Of a stretch of DNA of 64,000 nucleotides, positions 45,358 through 54,766 are shown in pieces. The first letter of the stretch is position 1, and each line of letters begins with the position of its first letter. The notes under the pieces were generated by a model. It did not search any database. It saw only the letters and a program-made list of their open reading frames with translations, and was not told the DNA's origin. The position numbers and the translations under genes are program-made. The DNA lies in contig NC_015458.1 of assembly GCF_000209655.1 (NCBI RefSeq), positions 1,550,001 to 1,614,000 of the forward strand, written 5' to 3'. Source of the stretch: Pusillimonas sp. T7-7. GTDB lineage: Bacteria > Pseudomonadota > Gammaproteobacteria > Burkholderiales > Burkholderiaceae_B.

Positions 45358-46287
45358 TTATAGCGCCTCGACCAGTTCCGGCACAGCCTGGAACAAGTCG
45401 GCGACCAACCCGTAGTCGGCCACGCCGAAAATAGGCGCTTCAGCGTCTTTATTGATGGCCACGATGACCTTGGAGTCTTTCATGCCGGCCAGATGCTGGA
45501 TCGCGCCGGAAATGCCCACCGCCACATACAGCTGAGGCGCCACGATTTTTCCGGTTTGGCCTACCTGCCAGTCGTTGGGCGCATAGCCTGCATCGACCGC
45601 CGCACGCGACGCACCCAGCGCAGCGCCCAGCTTGTCGGCCAAGGGGTCGAGCAGCTTGAAGTTCTCGGCGCTGCCCAGCCCACGCCCGCCCGATACCACG
45701 ACGGCGGCGCCAGCCAGTTCAGGACGATCGTTCTTGGCGACTTCGCGGCCAACAAAAGACGACAGGCCGGAGTCGGCTACGGCGCTGACCGACTCAACAG
45801 TGGCGCTGCCACCCTGTGCGGCAACCGCATCAAAGGCAGTGGTACGGACGGTAATGACTTTTACCGGGTCGGCCGACTGCACAGTAGCGATGGCGTTACC
45901 TGCATAGATGGGGCGAGTGAAGGTATCGGCCGATTCAACCGAAATAATATCGGAGATCTGGGCGACATCGAGCTTGGCGGCCACGCGTGGCGCCACGTTT
46001 TTGCCTGCGGCGGTCGCCGGGAACAAAATGTGGCTATAGCCGGAGGCCAGTGCCAATACCTGCTCGGCTACGTTTTCAGCCAGGCCTTCGGCCAGGGCCG
46101 GGGCATCGGCGAGCAGTACCTTGGTCACACCCGCAGCCTGGGCCGCCCGATCGGCAACAGCCTGAGCTCCACCGCCGGCAACCAACACATGGATGTCGTC
46201 GCCCAGCTTGGTGGCTGCGGCTATCGTATTCAGGCTGGCGCCTTTCAGCTCTGCGTTATCGTGTTCAGCAATTACCAATATTGTCAT
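45358..46287 (-). CDS. etfA: Electron transfer flavoprotein, alpha subunit
   Basis: Binds FAD and hands electrons from acyl-CoA dehydrogenases to the quinone pool through ETF-QO. The 309-aa protein has the C-terminal FAD-binding region [43 protein letters not shown] and the ending [22 protein letters not shown] follows the etfB stop codon directly (TAA then ATG). Confidence 0.97.
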   Translation of the reverse strand: MTILVIAEHDNAELKGASLNTIAAATKLGDDIHVLVAGGGAQAVADRAAQAAGVTKVLLADAPALAEGLAENVAEQVLALASGYSHILFPATAAGKNVAPRVAAKLDVAQISDIISVESADTFTRPIYAGNAIATVQSADPVKVITVRTTAFDAVAAQGGSATVESVSAVADSGLSSFVGREVAKNDRPELAGAAVVVSGGRGLGSAENFKLLDPLADKLGAALGASRAAVDAGYAPNDWQVGQTGKIVAPQLYVAVGISGAIQHLAGMKDSKVIVAINKDAEAPIFGVADYGLVADLFQAVPELVEAL

Positions 46288-47037
46288 TTAAACCACCTTT
46301 GCTTCATTCTTCAGTTTGTCGACCAAGGTTGCCACATCAGGCACAACAATGCCTGCCGAGCGGGTAGGCGGTTCAGATACCTTGAGCGTCTTCAAGCGCG
46401 GAGCGACATCAACACCCAAGTCTTCAGGTGTAACGACCTCTAGCGGTTTTTTCTTGGCCTTCATGATGTTGGGCAGCGTCACGTAGCGCGGCTCGTTCAG
46501 GCGCAAGTCGGTTGTGACAATGGCGGGCAGCTTGAGCGAGAGGGTTTCAAGGCCGCCATCGACTTCGCGGGTAACCGTTACTTTGCCGTCAGCCACTTCC
46601 ACCTTGCTGGCGAAGGTGGCTTGTGGCCAGTTGAGCAGGGCTGCCAACATCTGGCCGGTTTGGTTGGCGTCATCGTCGATGGCCTGCTTGCCAAGAATGA
46701 CCAGTTCAGGCTGCTCCTTGTCGACCAGGGCCTTGAGCAGCTTGGCCACGGCCAGCGGCTGAAGCTCTGCATCGGTTTGCACCAAGGCGGCACGGTCGGC
46801 GCCAATAGCCATGGCAGTACGCAGGGTTTCCTGGCATTGGGCAACGCCGCAAGACACCGCGACCACTTCGGTAGCAACACCTTTTTCTTTCAGCCGGGTG
46901 GCCTCTTCGATGGCAATTTCGTCAAAGGGATTCATGGACATTTTCACATTAGCGATATCCACAGCGCTTTGATCAGACTTCACGCGTACTTTGACGTTGT
47001 AATCAACCACACGCTTGACAGGTACCAGTACCTTCAT
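46288..47037 (-). CDS. etfB: Electron transfer flavoprotein, beta subunit
   Basis: Holds AMP and docks the dehydrogenase. The 249-aa product has [40 protein letters not shown] and the recognition loop [21 protein letters not shown], all typical. It is first in the etfBA pair; GGAGG precedes the ATG. The gap of 53 bp behind the HDAC-like gene allows a common transcript with that gene's stop side but not its start, since the latter lies upstream on the same strand. Confidence 0.97.
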   Translation of the reverse strand: MKVLVPVKRVVDYNVKVRVKSDQSAVDIANVKMSMNPFDEIAIEEATRLKEKGVATEVVAVSCGVAQCQETLRTAMAIGADRAALVQTDAELQPLAVAKLLKALVDKEQPELVILGKQAIDDDANQTGQMLAALLNWPQATFASKVEVADGKVTVTREVDGGLETLSLKLPAIVTTDLRLNEPRYVTLPNIMKAKKKPLEVVTPEDLGVDVAPRLKTLKVSEPPTRSAGIVVPDVATLVDKLKNEAKVV

Positions 47038-47090
47038 CGAGCATCCTCCAAGGGAACTATTAAAAAACCGTAAACAAAATCTTTTATATT

Positions 47091-48014
47091 CTACAACTTT
47101 GCCAGCGCCCTGATGTGGACCTCGGCGCTGCGCCCCAGTGCAGACAAGTTATATCCACCCTCAAGAAAGCTGATGACCCGGCCATGGGCGAATTCATCAG
47201 CCAGCGCAACCACTTGCTCGGTGATCCAGGCATAGTCGGACTCGACCAGGCCCAACTGCCCCATATCGTCTTCACGATGGGCGTCGAAACCGGCCGAAAT
47301 AAAAACCAGTTGAGGTTGAAATGCCCGCAGTCGGGGCATCCAGACATCGCTGACCAGAAAGCGCAGATCATCGCCCTTGGCGTAGGCATGCACCGGTATG
47401 TTTACCATGTTTTCCGCCGGGGGATCCTGGTACTGGTCAGGAAACAAAGGATGCTGAAAAAAACTGCACATCAGCACACGCGGATCGCCGGCAAACGTTT
47501 CTTCAGTTCCATTGCCATGATGAACATCGAAATCGATAATCGCCACGCGCTCGAGGCTGTATTGTTCAAGGGCATAGGCCGCAGCAATGGCAATATTGTT
47601 AAGAAAACAAAAACCCATGGCCTGGGCCGGACGAGCATGGTGGCCCGGGGGCCTCACAGCACAAAAAGCACTGCGGTGTGTTTGCTGCATGACCGCATCG
47701 ACAGCGGTAATACCCGCGCCTGCCGCCGCCCAGGCAGCTTCCAGGGTGTGCGGGTTCATGACGGTATCGGGATCAACCTGAAAATACCCCTCAATGGGAG
47801 CATGCTCACGCAAATACGCTATATACCCAGGCCCATGCACCCGCAGCAGATCGGCATCAGTAGCCGGCACGGCAGTTTGCTCGTTGATGAAATCCATCAA
47901 TCCGCTGGCGACCAGACGGTCGTTGATGGCATCGAGCCTGCCGGGGCATTCCGGATGCCAGCTACCCATTTCATGCAAGTGGCAGGCAGGGTGAGTAATA
48001 TATAGTGTCTGCAT
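47091..48014 (-). CDS. Histone-deacetylase-like (AcuC/HdaH) zinc amidohydrolase
   Basis: The 307-aa protein (ATG 48014, [17 protein letters not shown]) has the class II HDAC signatures: [33 protein letters not shown], the zinc ligands in [16 protein letters not shown], and [11 protein letters not shown]. Bacterial members remove acetyl groups from protein lysines, polyamines or related amides. It ends 53 bp before etfB on the same strand and may be co-transcribed with etfBA, hinting at a link to acyl-CoA metabolism. The frame extends far upstream (to 48266), but that overlaps mltB on the other strand and is not family-like. Confidence 0.9.
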   Translation of the reverse strand: MQTLYITHPACHLHEMGSWHPECPGRLDAINDRLVASGLMDFINEQTAVPATDADLLRVHGPGYIAYLREHAPIEGYFQVDPDTVMNPHTLEAAWAAAGAGITAVDAVMQQTHRSAFCAVRPPGHHARPAQAMGFCFLNNIAIAAAYALEQYSLERVAIIDFDVHHGNGTEETFAGDPRVLMCSFFQHPLFPDQYQDPPAENMVNIPVHAYAKGDDLRFLVSDVWMPRLRAFQPQLVFISAGFDAHREDDMGQLGLVESDYAWITEQVVALADEFAHGRVISFLEGGYNLSALGRSAEVHIRALAKL

Positions 48015-48024
48015 AAGGATGATT

Positions 48025-49233
48025 ATGTTCAAACCTGTTCGTATATTGCAAGTCACCTTCTTTAATCTGCTGCTGGCGGGCTGTGCCGCCACACAAAACG
48101 GCCCTGCTGGAAACAATACCGCGCAGACATCTGCCTCGACAAATACCAAAACCACATCAAACGCCCTTCCGCTGTCTACTCCCGAGCCAGCGCCATCCAT
48201 ACAAGCCGGGCGCTCCTTACCTGGCAGTAGCGGCTTTCTACAAGCCAATGGACAACTCACCGACAATATCCAGGCCTATGCCAACGAAGTCGCCCGTGCA
48301 CGCGGCATCCCGTTGGTTCACGTCGAAAACTTGCTGAAACAGGCGCAGTACAACGCAACGGCGGCCAAGTTGATGGCGCCGTCCAAGACCCGAATACGCC
48401 GAAGCTGGGTCACTTATCGCAACCGCTTTGTCGAACCCATACGCATCAATGCCGGCGCGACATTCTGGACAGAAAACAAAGCAGTCGTAGATAGGGTCGC
48501 AAGCGATTATGGCGTACCGCCATCGATAATCGTCGCCATCATTGGCGTCGAAACCATATACGGCAGAATCACCGGTAATTTCAGGGTGCTCGACGCATTG
48601 ACTACTCTTGGATTCCGTTATCCTGATGATAGCCGACCCGAACGCAGTCAGCTGTTTCGAGACCAACTTGCAGACCTGATTCAACTCGACTATGAAAACA
48701 AGCTGGATGCAAGCCAGGTTGAAGGTTCATTTGCCGGCGCCATGGGGCTGCCGCAATTCATGCCTGGCAGCTTGATGCGCTACGCGGCCGATGGCAATAA
48801 CGATGGCCGTATCGACCTGCTCTACAGCACAGAAGATGCCATCGCGTCGGTGGCCCGTTTTCTGCGCTTGCACGGTTGGGTTCCGGGCCTGCCTGTATTC
48901 GCCCCCGTCACCTTACCCCAAAACCCCAAAGCGCTGGTCGTGGGCGGCCTGTATCCCACGTTGGATTGGGCACAGTTACAGGATCAGGGCGCCCGAATTC
49001 GTACCGCAACAGGCAATACAAATACAGCTTCCGAATCAAGCAACAACTGGACGCAGCATAAGCTGGGCATGGTGGATTTGCTGGACGAACCCAGAAACCT
49101 GGCTGAATACCGGGTGGGCACCCCCAACTTCTTTGCCATCACCCACTACAACCGCAGCTATTTCTATGCAACATCGGTGGCCGACCTGGCGCAGGCGCTG
49201 GCCGACCGGATGGGATACGGCTGGCCTAATTGA
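48025..49233 (+). CDS. mltB: Membrane-bound lytic murein transglycosylase B (lipoprotein)
   Basis: Cleaves peptidoglycan glycan strands from the outer membrane. The product (402 aa) opens with a lipoprotein signal ending in LLLAGC (Cys about residue 20). The SLT domain of family 3 follows with the catalytic Glu in IIVAIIGVETIYGRITGNF, EGSFAGAMGLPQFMPGSLMRYA and the closing NFFAITHYNRSYFYATSVADLAQAL. AAGGA lies five bases before the ATG at 48025; an ATG two codons earlier lacks it. The start is only 10 bp from the divergent HDAC-like gene's start. Confidence 0.95.
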   Translation: MFKPVRILQVTFFNLLLAGCAATQNGPAGNNTAQTSASTNTKTTSNALPLSTPEPAPSIQAGRSLPGSSGFLQANGQLTDNIQAYANEVARARGIPLVHVENLLKQAQYNATAAKLMAPSKTRIRRSWVTYRNRFVEPIRINAGATFWTENKAVVDRVASDYGVPPSIIVAIIGVETIYGRITGNFRVLDALTTLGFRYPDDSRPERSQLFRDQLADLIQLDYENKLDASQVEGSFAGAMGLPQFMPGSLMRYAADGNNDGRIDLLYSTEDAIASVARFLRLHGWVPGLPVFAPVTLPQNPKALVVGGLYPTLDWAQLQDQGARIRTATGNTNTASESSNNWTQHKLGMVDLLDEPRNLAEYRVGTPNFFAITHYNRSYFYATSVADLAQALADRMGYGWPN

Positions 49234-50131
49234 ACACGCCTGTAGACAGATAGCGGTCGCCCCGGTCGCACACAATGAAGACGATGGTGGCATTGTTGAC
49301 TTGTGCGGCAACACGGGTAGCCGCAACCAAGGCGCCGGCTGATGAAATACCGCCGAAAATGCCTTCTTCGGCTGCCAGCCGGCGGGCCATGGTTTCAGCC
49401 TCGTCTTGGGTGATCAGCTCGAACTGGTCAACCTGACTGGGCTGATAGATTTTGGGTTGATAGGCTTCCGGCCATTTACGTATGCCTGGAATTTGCGAGC
49501 CTTCGGCCGGTTGGGCCCCCACAACCCGTATGGCCGAGTTCTTTGTGCGCAAATACTGCCCCACGCCCATAATGGTTCCGGTGGTGCCCATGGCGCTGAC
49601 AAAATGAGTGATCTGGCCGTCAGTTTGCTGCCAGAGCTCAGGACCGGTGGTTTGCACATGAGCCAAGGGGTTGTCACTATTGGCGAACTGATCAAGCACC
49701 TTGCCCTTGCCTTCTGCCTGCATCTTGTCGGCCAGATCGCGTGCGTATTCCATACCACCCTGATTGGCCGGAGTAAGGATGAGTTCGGCGCCATATGCCG
49801 TCATGGATGCACGCCGCTCAACCGAGAGGTTGTCGGGCATGATAAGAATCATTTTGTATCCGCGTACCGCCGCCGTCATGGCCAGCGCAATACCCGTATT
49901 ACCGCTGGTGGCCTCGATAAGCGTATCGCCCGGCTTGATTTCGCCACGCGCTTCGGCCTGCCGTATCATGGAACTGGCGGCGCGGTCCTTGACGGAGCCG
50001 GCCGGGTTATTGCCCTCGAGCTTGGCCAAAATGACATTGCCGCGCGGCTCGCCAGAGTCGCCAGGAATACGTTGCAGCCGAACAAGCGGTGTTGCACCAA
50101 TGGTGTCTTCGATAGTCTGGTATTTTTTCAT
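49226..50131 (-). CDS. cysM: Cysteine synthase B
   Basis: PLP enzyme forming cysteine (or S-sulfocysteine from thiosulfate) from O-acetylserine. The ATG at 50131 gives 301 aa; NNPAGSVKDRAASSMI carries the PLP lysine, with EATSGNTGIALAM and the CysM-type MPDNLSVERRASMTAYGAE. The ending FIVCDRGDRYLSTGVFN is typical. Its stop overlaps the end of the convergent mltB by 8 bp. Confidence 0.95.
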   Translation of the reverse strand: MKKYQTIEDTIGATPLVRLQRIPGDSGEPRGNVILAKLEGNNPAGSVKDRAASSMIRQAEARGEIKPGDTLIEATSGNTGIALAMTAAVRGYKMILIMPDNLSVERRASMTAYGAELILTPANQGGMEYARDLADKMQAEGKGKVLDQFANSDNPLAHVQTTGPELWQQTDGQITHFVSAMGTTGTIMGVGQYLRTKNSAIRVVGAQPAEGSQIPGIRKWPEAYQPKIYQPSQVDQFELITQDEAETMARRLAAEEGIFGGISSAGALVAATRVAAQVNNATIVFIVCDRGDRYLSTGVFN

Positions 50132-50188
50132 GCGGAAATCATACACCCAAGCACCTGACAACAACACCACGGCCTGGCAGACGTGAAT

Positions 50189-50599
50189 TTATTTGGGCTT
50201 GGGTTTGGAGGCAGACAGGCCTTTGGCCGCAGGCGGGCTTGCGCCAACAGTCAGGCCCGCGGCCTGCAAGGCAGCCGCCTTTTTTGGTCCTATACCCTTG
50301 ATCCGATCGGACAAGTCTTCCAGCGATTCGTAGCGGCCAGCACGCGAGCGTTCTTCTATGATGGTTTTTGCCGTTTTCGGCCCTATGCCGCGCACGCCAC
50401 GCAACTGTTCTTGCGTGGCCGTATTCACATCAATCGCATGTGCCACATCAGGCAAGACAAGACCAGTAAGCACGCCCAGTGTAAGACCCAGCAATGCACG
50501 CCGCTTGCGACGGCGTGTAGCCACGGCAGCACCATTAAATCGGGAGCATGCGCCTTCGGCCAGCGGTCGTGCCACAGTAGATTCGGTAAACGGATTCAT
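50189..50599 (-). CDS. ComEA-like helix-hairpin-helix DNA-binding protein
   Basis: The 136-aa product starts at ATG 50599 behind GGAGG. A basic cluster (TRRRKRRALLG) leads into a hydrophobic helix (GLTLGVLTGLVLP) ending DVAHAIDVNTA, a Sec-type signal with likely cleavage after AHA. Then comes a double helix-hairpin-helix domain: DVNTATQEQLRGVRGIGPKTAKTII and DRIKGIGPKKAAAL. ComEA proteins bind incoming DNA in the periplasm during transformation; the same role is likely but untested. The cytoplasmic segment before the signal (about 40 residues) is unusually long. Confidence 0.85.
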   Translation of the reverse strand: MNPFTESTVARPLAEGACSRFNGAAVATRRRKRRALLGLTLGVLTGLVLPDVAHAIDVNTATQEQLRGVRGIGPKTAKTIIEERSRAGRYESLEDLSDRIKGIGPKKAAALQAAGLTVGASPPAAKGLSASKPKPK

Positions 50600-50735
50600 G
50601 AACAGCCTCCATAGGTGGAAAAGAACTGTCATGATCGCCACAATACCCGCCAATCGATAGCCACAAGGCGGCAATTGATCCATGCGTACAGCTACCAGTG
50701 GATCGCGGCGGACATTCCGCCACCCACTTGCTAGA

Positions 50736-51731
50736 CTAGAGCCGACCCTGTTCCAGCAGGAACCTGACGTATTCGCCCACACCCTGCTGTACATCACGGA
50801 ACGGCTGCTCGTAGCCGGCTGCCCGCAATTGAGTCAGGTCAGCCTGCGTATGGCTTTGATAGCGGCCTTTCAGATCGTCTGGAAACTCGATATAACGAAG
50901 CAAGCCCTGTTCGACCAGCTCGGGCAAAGACAAGATTGACTTGCCCTTGCTCGCCCGGAACGTATTCACTACCGAACTTGCCACATCATTGAATGGTTGG
51001 GCACGACCTGTGCCGCAATTGAAAATGCCTGTTTTTTCGGGGTGGTCCAGAAAATACAGGTTCACATTGACCACATCGTCGATATGAATGAAATCGCGCA
51101 TCTGACCACCATCGACATAACCATCCCAGCCGCCGAAAAGGCGCACATGGCCTTCTGCCTGGAACTGATTCATGTTGTGGAAGGCCACCGAGGCCATGCG
51201 ACCCTTGTGCTGCTCGTTAGGGCCGTAAACATTGAAATAACGCAGCCCCACCACAGGCGCCCTCAGGGTATGAAGCTGGCGCCGCAGCACCTGATCGAAC
51301 AGGTATTTGGAATAGCCATAGACGTTCAACGGCGACTCGTATAAGGCGTTTTCCACATAAACCGGCCCAGCTCCGTAGACTGCGGCTGACGAGGCATACA
51401 TAAGCGGAATCTTGCCAGCCTGGCAAAACCGGAAGAGCTCAAGCGTGACGCGATAGTTGTTGTCGAGCATATACTGCCCGTTGCGCTCGGTGGTGTCGGA
51501 ACATGCCCCCTGATGGAAGACCGCTTCGATATTGGAAAACTGCCCTTGAGCGACACGCTGCCGGAAATCGTCTTTATCCAGATAGTCGGCAATCTGCCCA
51601 TCGACCAGATTCCGGAATTTATCGCCTTCGGTCAAGTCATCGACCACCAGAATATCGGTATAGCCGCGCTGGTTCAAGCCGCGCACAATATTGCTGCCGA
51701 TAAAGCCGGCGCCTCCGGTAACAATAATCAT
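50736..51731 (-). CDS. rfaD: ADP-L-glycero-D-manno-heptose 6-epimerase
   Basis: Last step in making the ADP-heptose donor for the LPS inner core. The 331-aa short-chain dehydrogenase-like protein has [20 protein letters not shown], the Tyr-Lys pair in [14 protein letters not shown] and [19 protein letters not shown]. Also called hldD. Its ATG overlaps the rfaE stop by 4 nt. Confidence 0.96.
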   Translation of the reverse strand: MIIVTGGAGFIGSNIVRGLNQRGYTDILVVDDLTEGDKFRNLVDGQIADYLDKDDFRQRVAQGQFSNIEAVFHQGACSDTTERNGQYMLDNNYRVTLELFRFCQAGKIPLMYASSAAVYGAGPVYVENALYESPLNVYGYSKYLFDQVLRRQLHTLRAPVVGLRYFNVYGPNEQHKGRMASVAFHNMNQFQAEGHVRLFGGWDGYVDGGQMRDFIHIDDVVNVNLYFLDHPEKTGIFNCGTGRAQPFNDVASSVVNTFRASKGKSILSLPELVEQGLLRYIEFPDDLKGRYQSHTQADLTQLRAAGYEQPFRDVQQGVGEYVRFLLEQGRL

Positions 51732-52657
51732 GATAGTTCTCCTGCAGTAACGACAGAGGTGCCCAATTTACCCACCACCAGACCTCCGGCACGGTTGGCC
51801 CATAAAACAGCATCAAACCAGCTCATGCCTGACGCTCTGGTCACGGCCAGGGTAGCCAGCACGGTATCACCCGCCCCGGATACATCAAACACCTCATGCG
51901 CATAGGCGTCGGTATGCTGTCGGCCATCCTGGGAGAAAAGCGTCATACCTTGCTCTGAGCGGGTCACCAGCAAAGCATCCAGCCCCAGTTCCTGGCGCAG
52001 GGCCTGAGCCTGTTGTTCGAGTTCTTCTTCGCTATGCCAGCGCCCAACGGCTTCCTGCATTTCAAGACGGTTGGGGGTGATAATGCTGGCGCCGCGATAG
52101 CGTTGGTATAAATGCCCTTTGGGATCGACCAGCACAGGCACGTTGGCGTCGCGTGCAGCCTGGATCAGGACCTGGACCTGGGACAGCGCGCCTTTGGCAT
52201 AGTCGGACAACACCAGCATATCGTGTTGTGCAATCAGCTGCTTGGCCTGGGCTTCGAGCTTGGCCAGCGCCTGAGCGCCCGGACCTTCTTCGAAATCTAC
52301 GCGCAGCAACTGCTGCTGCCGTCCCATCACTCGCATTTTCAGGGTGGTAGGCGAGTCGTTGTCGACCACCAGGCAAGAGTTGATGCCCGCTTCGCGGGCC
52401 AGATCGCGGACCCTTCCACCCGCCTCGTCGCCACCCACCAAGCCCAACAGGCTGGCCTGCGCGCCCAGGGCAACAATATTACGCGCCACGTTGGCCGCCC
52501 CGCCCAGACGGTCCTCGCGACGTGCTACACGCACCACCGGAACAGGAGCCTCGGGTGAAATACGATCGACTTCGCCGAACCAATAACGGTCCAGCATGAT
52601 ATCGCCAGCCACCAATACTTTGACGCGGCTGACCGCCTCGGCCGGGAACGGCGTCAT
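51728..52657 (-). CDS. rfaE: D-glycero-beta-D-manno-heptose-7-phosphate kinase (RfaE domain I)
   Basis: Ribokinase-family enzyme of ADP-heptose synthesis. The 309-aa product (ATG 52657 behind GGAGG) has [16 protein letters not shown] and the catalytic [15 protein letters not shown]. The nucleotidyltransferase domain present in the fused E. coli HldE is absent, so a separate adenylyltransferase gene must exist elsewhere, as is common in beta-proteobacteria. Overlaps lapB by 4 nt (ATGA). Confidence 0.95.
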   Translation of the reverse strand: MTPFPAEAVSRVKVLVAGDIMLDRYWFGEVDRISPEAPVPVVRVARREDRLGGAANVARNIVALGAQASLLGLVGGDEAGGRVRDLAREAGINSCLVVDNDSPTTLKMRVMGRQQQLLRVDFEEGPGAQALAKLEAQAKQLIAQHDMLVLSDYAKGALSQVQVLIQAARDANVPVLVDPKGHLYQRYRGASIITPNRLEMQEAVGRWHSEEELEQQAQALRQELGLDALLVTRSEQGMTLFSQDGRQHTDAYAHEVFDVSGAGDTVLATLAVTRASGMSWFDAVLWANRAGGLVVGKLGTSVVTAGELS

Positions 52658-53907
52658 TTGATTTCCTCCAGGCGGCGGGGAGCGTAGGTTTCCCATGAGT
52701 TGCATCCCGGGCATTGCCAGTAAAAATGCCGAGCCTCGAAACCGCATACGCGGCAGGCATAGCGGTCGAGTCTTTGAGTATGCTTGTGTATAAGCGAACG
52801 CAGCAGGCTCAGGTCGGCGCCAGGAACGATATCGGACTGAATACCGCTGGCCGGCGCTGCGTCGCTTCCGTCGACCTTAGCGGCGTCGTAAACGGCCAGC
52901 TCGGCTTCCAGCAGACGGTCGAGGCCCAGCAACGATGGATGCGCCCGCAACGCCTCGCGCGCAAACGCCCATGCAGGTTCATGCCCTTGCTGAGCCCTCA
53001 GCTCGCGAAACACAACATTGAAGGTATCCAGCGACGGAAAGCGCATATAGTGCGACTGCAGTACTTGCAGGCCTTCCTTTTGCCGACCCATACGTCTATA
53101 GCTCTCAAGCAGGTCAGCCGCCACGAGACTGGCGTATTCCGGAGTAGCTGTCAGGACAGACTCGAGATAGCTGCGCTCGCGTTCGGGTTGATTGCCCAGC
53201 CGGGCCAGATGCGCGCGCAGCATCGCTATACGCGCTTCAGATGCCTGCCCTTTGCTTTGGCCGCGCAAGGCGCCTGCGGCATGATCAGCGGCGTCCAGCG
53301 CCGCATCTGCCGCAACAAGATCGGGCGTCTTGGCCGTCAGGGCGCTGACGGCCCGCTCGCACTGATAATGCACCAATTGTGGTACGGGTTCGTCAACCAG
53401 AGCACGCAGGCGTTTGACCGCCTCGATAGCACGCGACCAATCGTGCTCGGATTCATATATGCGTATCAGGGCGCGTACCGCAGGCACGGCAAAGCGGGTA
53501 TCAAGCACCTGCTCGAAGGCTTGCTCCGCCCGATCAAGCATGCCGGCTTTCAGAAAATCCTGGGCCAGTTCATGCTGCGCATTTTCACGATCGGCTTGCG
53601 GCAGATCGGCACGTGATAGCAAGCTTTGATGCACACGTATGGCCCGCTCCATTTCACCTCGACGCCGAAACAGACTGCCCAAGGCAAAATGCAGTTCTGT
53701 GGTTTCAGGATCAAGCTTGGCGACTTCGACAAAAGCATCAATGGCGCGATCGGGCTCTTCGTTCAATAAAAAGTTAAGTCCTTTGAAATACGAATTCGGC
53801 AGGGAGCGCGTTTCGGAAAGCATTTGCCTGATGTCGACGCGTGCGGCTATCCAGCCAAGCGCGAATAACAGGGGCACAAATATCAGCCACCACGGTTCAA
53901 AATCCAC
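52654..53907 (-). CDS. lapB: LPS assembly regulator LapB (YciM)
   Basis: Anchored TPR protein that links LpxC degradation by FtsH to LPS transport. The 417-aa product has an N-terminal helix (about 5-22), a chain of TPR repeats, and a C-terminal rubredoxin-like zinc domain with CRVCGFEARHFYWQCPGC. It follows lapA by 20 nt and overlaps rfaE, so LPS control and heptose synthesis genes are joined in one operon. Confidence 0.95.
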   Translation of the reverse strand: MDFEPWWLIFVPLLFALGWIAARVDIRQMLSETRSLPNSYFKGLNFLLNEEPDRAIDAFVEVAKLDPETTELHFALGSLFRRRGEMERAIRVHQSLLSRADLPQADRENAQHELAQDFLKAGMLDRAEQAFEQVLDTRFAVPAVRALIRIYESEHDWSRAIEAVKRLRALVDEPVPQLVHYQCERAVSALTAKTPDLVAADAALDAADHAAGALRGQSKGQASEARIAMLRAHLARLGNQPERERSYLESVLTATPEYASLVAADLLESYRRMGRQKEGLQVLQSHYMRFPSLDTFNVVFRELRAQQGHEPAWAFAREALRAHPSLLGLDRLLEAELAVYDAAKVDGSDAAPASGIQSDIVPGADLSLLRSLIHKHTQRLDRYACRVCGFEARHFYWQCPGCNSWETYAPRRLEEIK

Positions 53908-53927
53908 TTATTCAGCCTCGGTGCAAT

Positions 53928-54251
53928 TTACAGGGGAGCCAGTGGCGCGACGGTTTCCGGCGCCACGGAACTTGGAGGCACACTGGATGGCGTCGTTTTT
54001 GTGTCAAGTTTGGCAAGCTCGCGCCTCAAGCGTGCTGCTTCACGCCGCCTGCGCATGATGGCCGGCGCCGCAAGCAAAAACCCAAACAAGGCGCCCAGCA
54101 CGAACACAACCAGCATGACCACAATCAAAGGCACCCCCGTCACCATATGATCGGCAAAAAAGCGTACATCTACTGGCCCGGTGTTCTTGAGTGCGAACAT
54201 CAGCACTACTATAAAGACCACCAGCCTGAGTATCCAAACCAGATAACGCAT
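53928..54251 (-). CDS. lapA: LPS assembly protein A (LapA, DUF1049)
   Basis: Small membrane partner of LapB. The 107-aa protein (ATG 54251 behind GGAG) has two helices (about 4-22 and 43-66), the conserved FALKNTGPVDVRFF between them and a charged coiled region (RRRREAARLRRELAKL). Together these are the LapA pattern. A proline/threonine-rich tail closes the protein. Confidence 0.92.
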   Translation of the reverse strand: MRYLVWILRLVVFIVVLMFALKNTGPVDVRFFADHMVTGVPLIVVMLVVFVLGALFGFLLAAPAIMRRRREAARLRRELAKLDTKTTPSSVPPSSVAPETVAPLAPL

Positions 54252-54300
54252 AACGAGTTCTCCAATAATCCGGGAATTAGGCAATTGTAAGGTGAATCGC

Positions 54301-54319
54301 CTCTCTGCTTCGCAGAGAG
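54301..54319 (-). other. Perfect hairpin between ihfB and lapA
   Basis: CTCTCTGC-TTC-GCAGAGAG, an 8-bp stem with a three-base loop, 50 bp before lapA and just after the ihfB terminator. It would lie in the lapA leader or stabilise a 3' end. Confidence 0.5.
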
Positions 54320-54321
54320 CC

Positions 54322-54364
54322 AAAAAAAAGAAAGCAGACCTTCTTGATAGACGATCTGCTTTCT
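54322..54364 (-). terminator. Intrinsic terminator of rpsA-ihfB
   Basis: On the minus strand AGAAAGCAGA pairs with TCTGCTTTCT (10 bp) around a 16-base loop and a run of T follows. It lies 38 nt after the ihfB stop codon, so lapAB transcripts either read through or begin downstream. Confidence 0.8.
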
Positions 54365-54401
54365 TGCATGCATGGCCTGTGGCGGCCAATGGGCGAATCA
54401 A

Positions 54402-54761
54402 TTAACCGTGCATGATGCGCGTATTGAATTGGCCCAAAGTAAATATAGACTCGTCGGCAGCCGATTCGGCCTCTTGGTCGTAAGCCGAGTCAACGCGCTC
54501 ACGCAACTCTTTGCCAGGCTTGAAGTGCGGCACCTGCTTGCCAGGAACCTGCACTTTTTCACCGGACTTGGGATTGCGGCCTATGCGCGGCGCCCGCTCG
54601 GACAGGGAGAAGCTCCCGAATCCACGGATCTCGATGCGCTGACCGGAGGCCAGGGCCTGAGTCATGGCATCGAGTACCGTCTTGACGGCGTAATCGGTAT
54701 CACGCGCCGCCAATTGCGGGTAACGGCTAGCAAGTATCGCTATCAGTTCCGACTTTGTCAC
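54402..54761 (-). CDS. ihfB: Integration host factor, beta subunit
   Basis: DNA-bending protein that works as a heterodimer with IhfA. GTG start at 54761. The first 90 residues are standard ([31 protein letters not shown], the beta-arm [20 protein letters not shown]), but the protein is 119 aa against about 94 in E. coli, the extra being an acidic tail ([13 protein letters not shown]). It starts 5 nt after rpsA. Confidence 0.95.
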   Translation of the reverse strand: MTKSELIAILASRYPQLAARDTDYAVKTVLDAMTQALASGQRIEIRGFGSFSLSERAPRIGRNPKSGEKVQVPGKQVPHFKPGKELRERVDSAYDQEAESAADESIFTLGQFNTRIMHG

Positions 54762-54766
54762 GCCAA

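Noticed and set aside
48015-48266. 84-residue N-terminal extension of the HDAC-like protein
   Set aside because: It overlaps the beginning of mltB on the other strand, and the family starts at the MQTLYITHP region.
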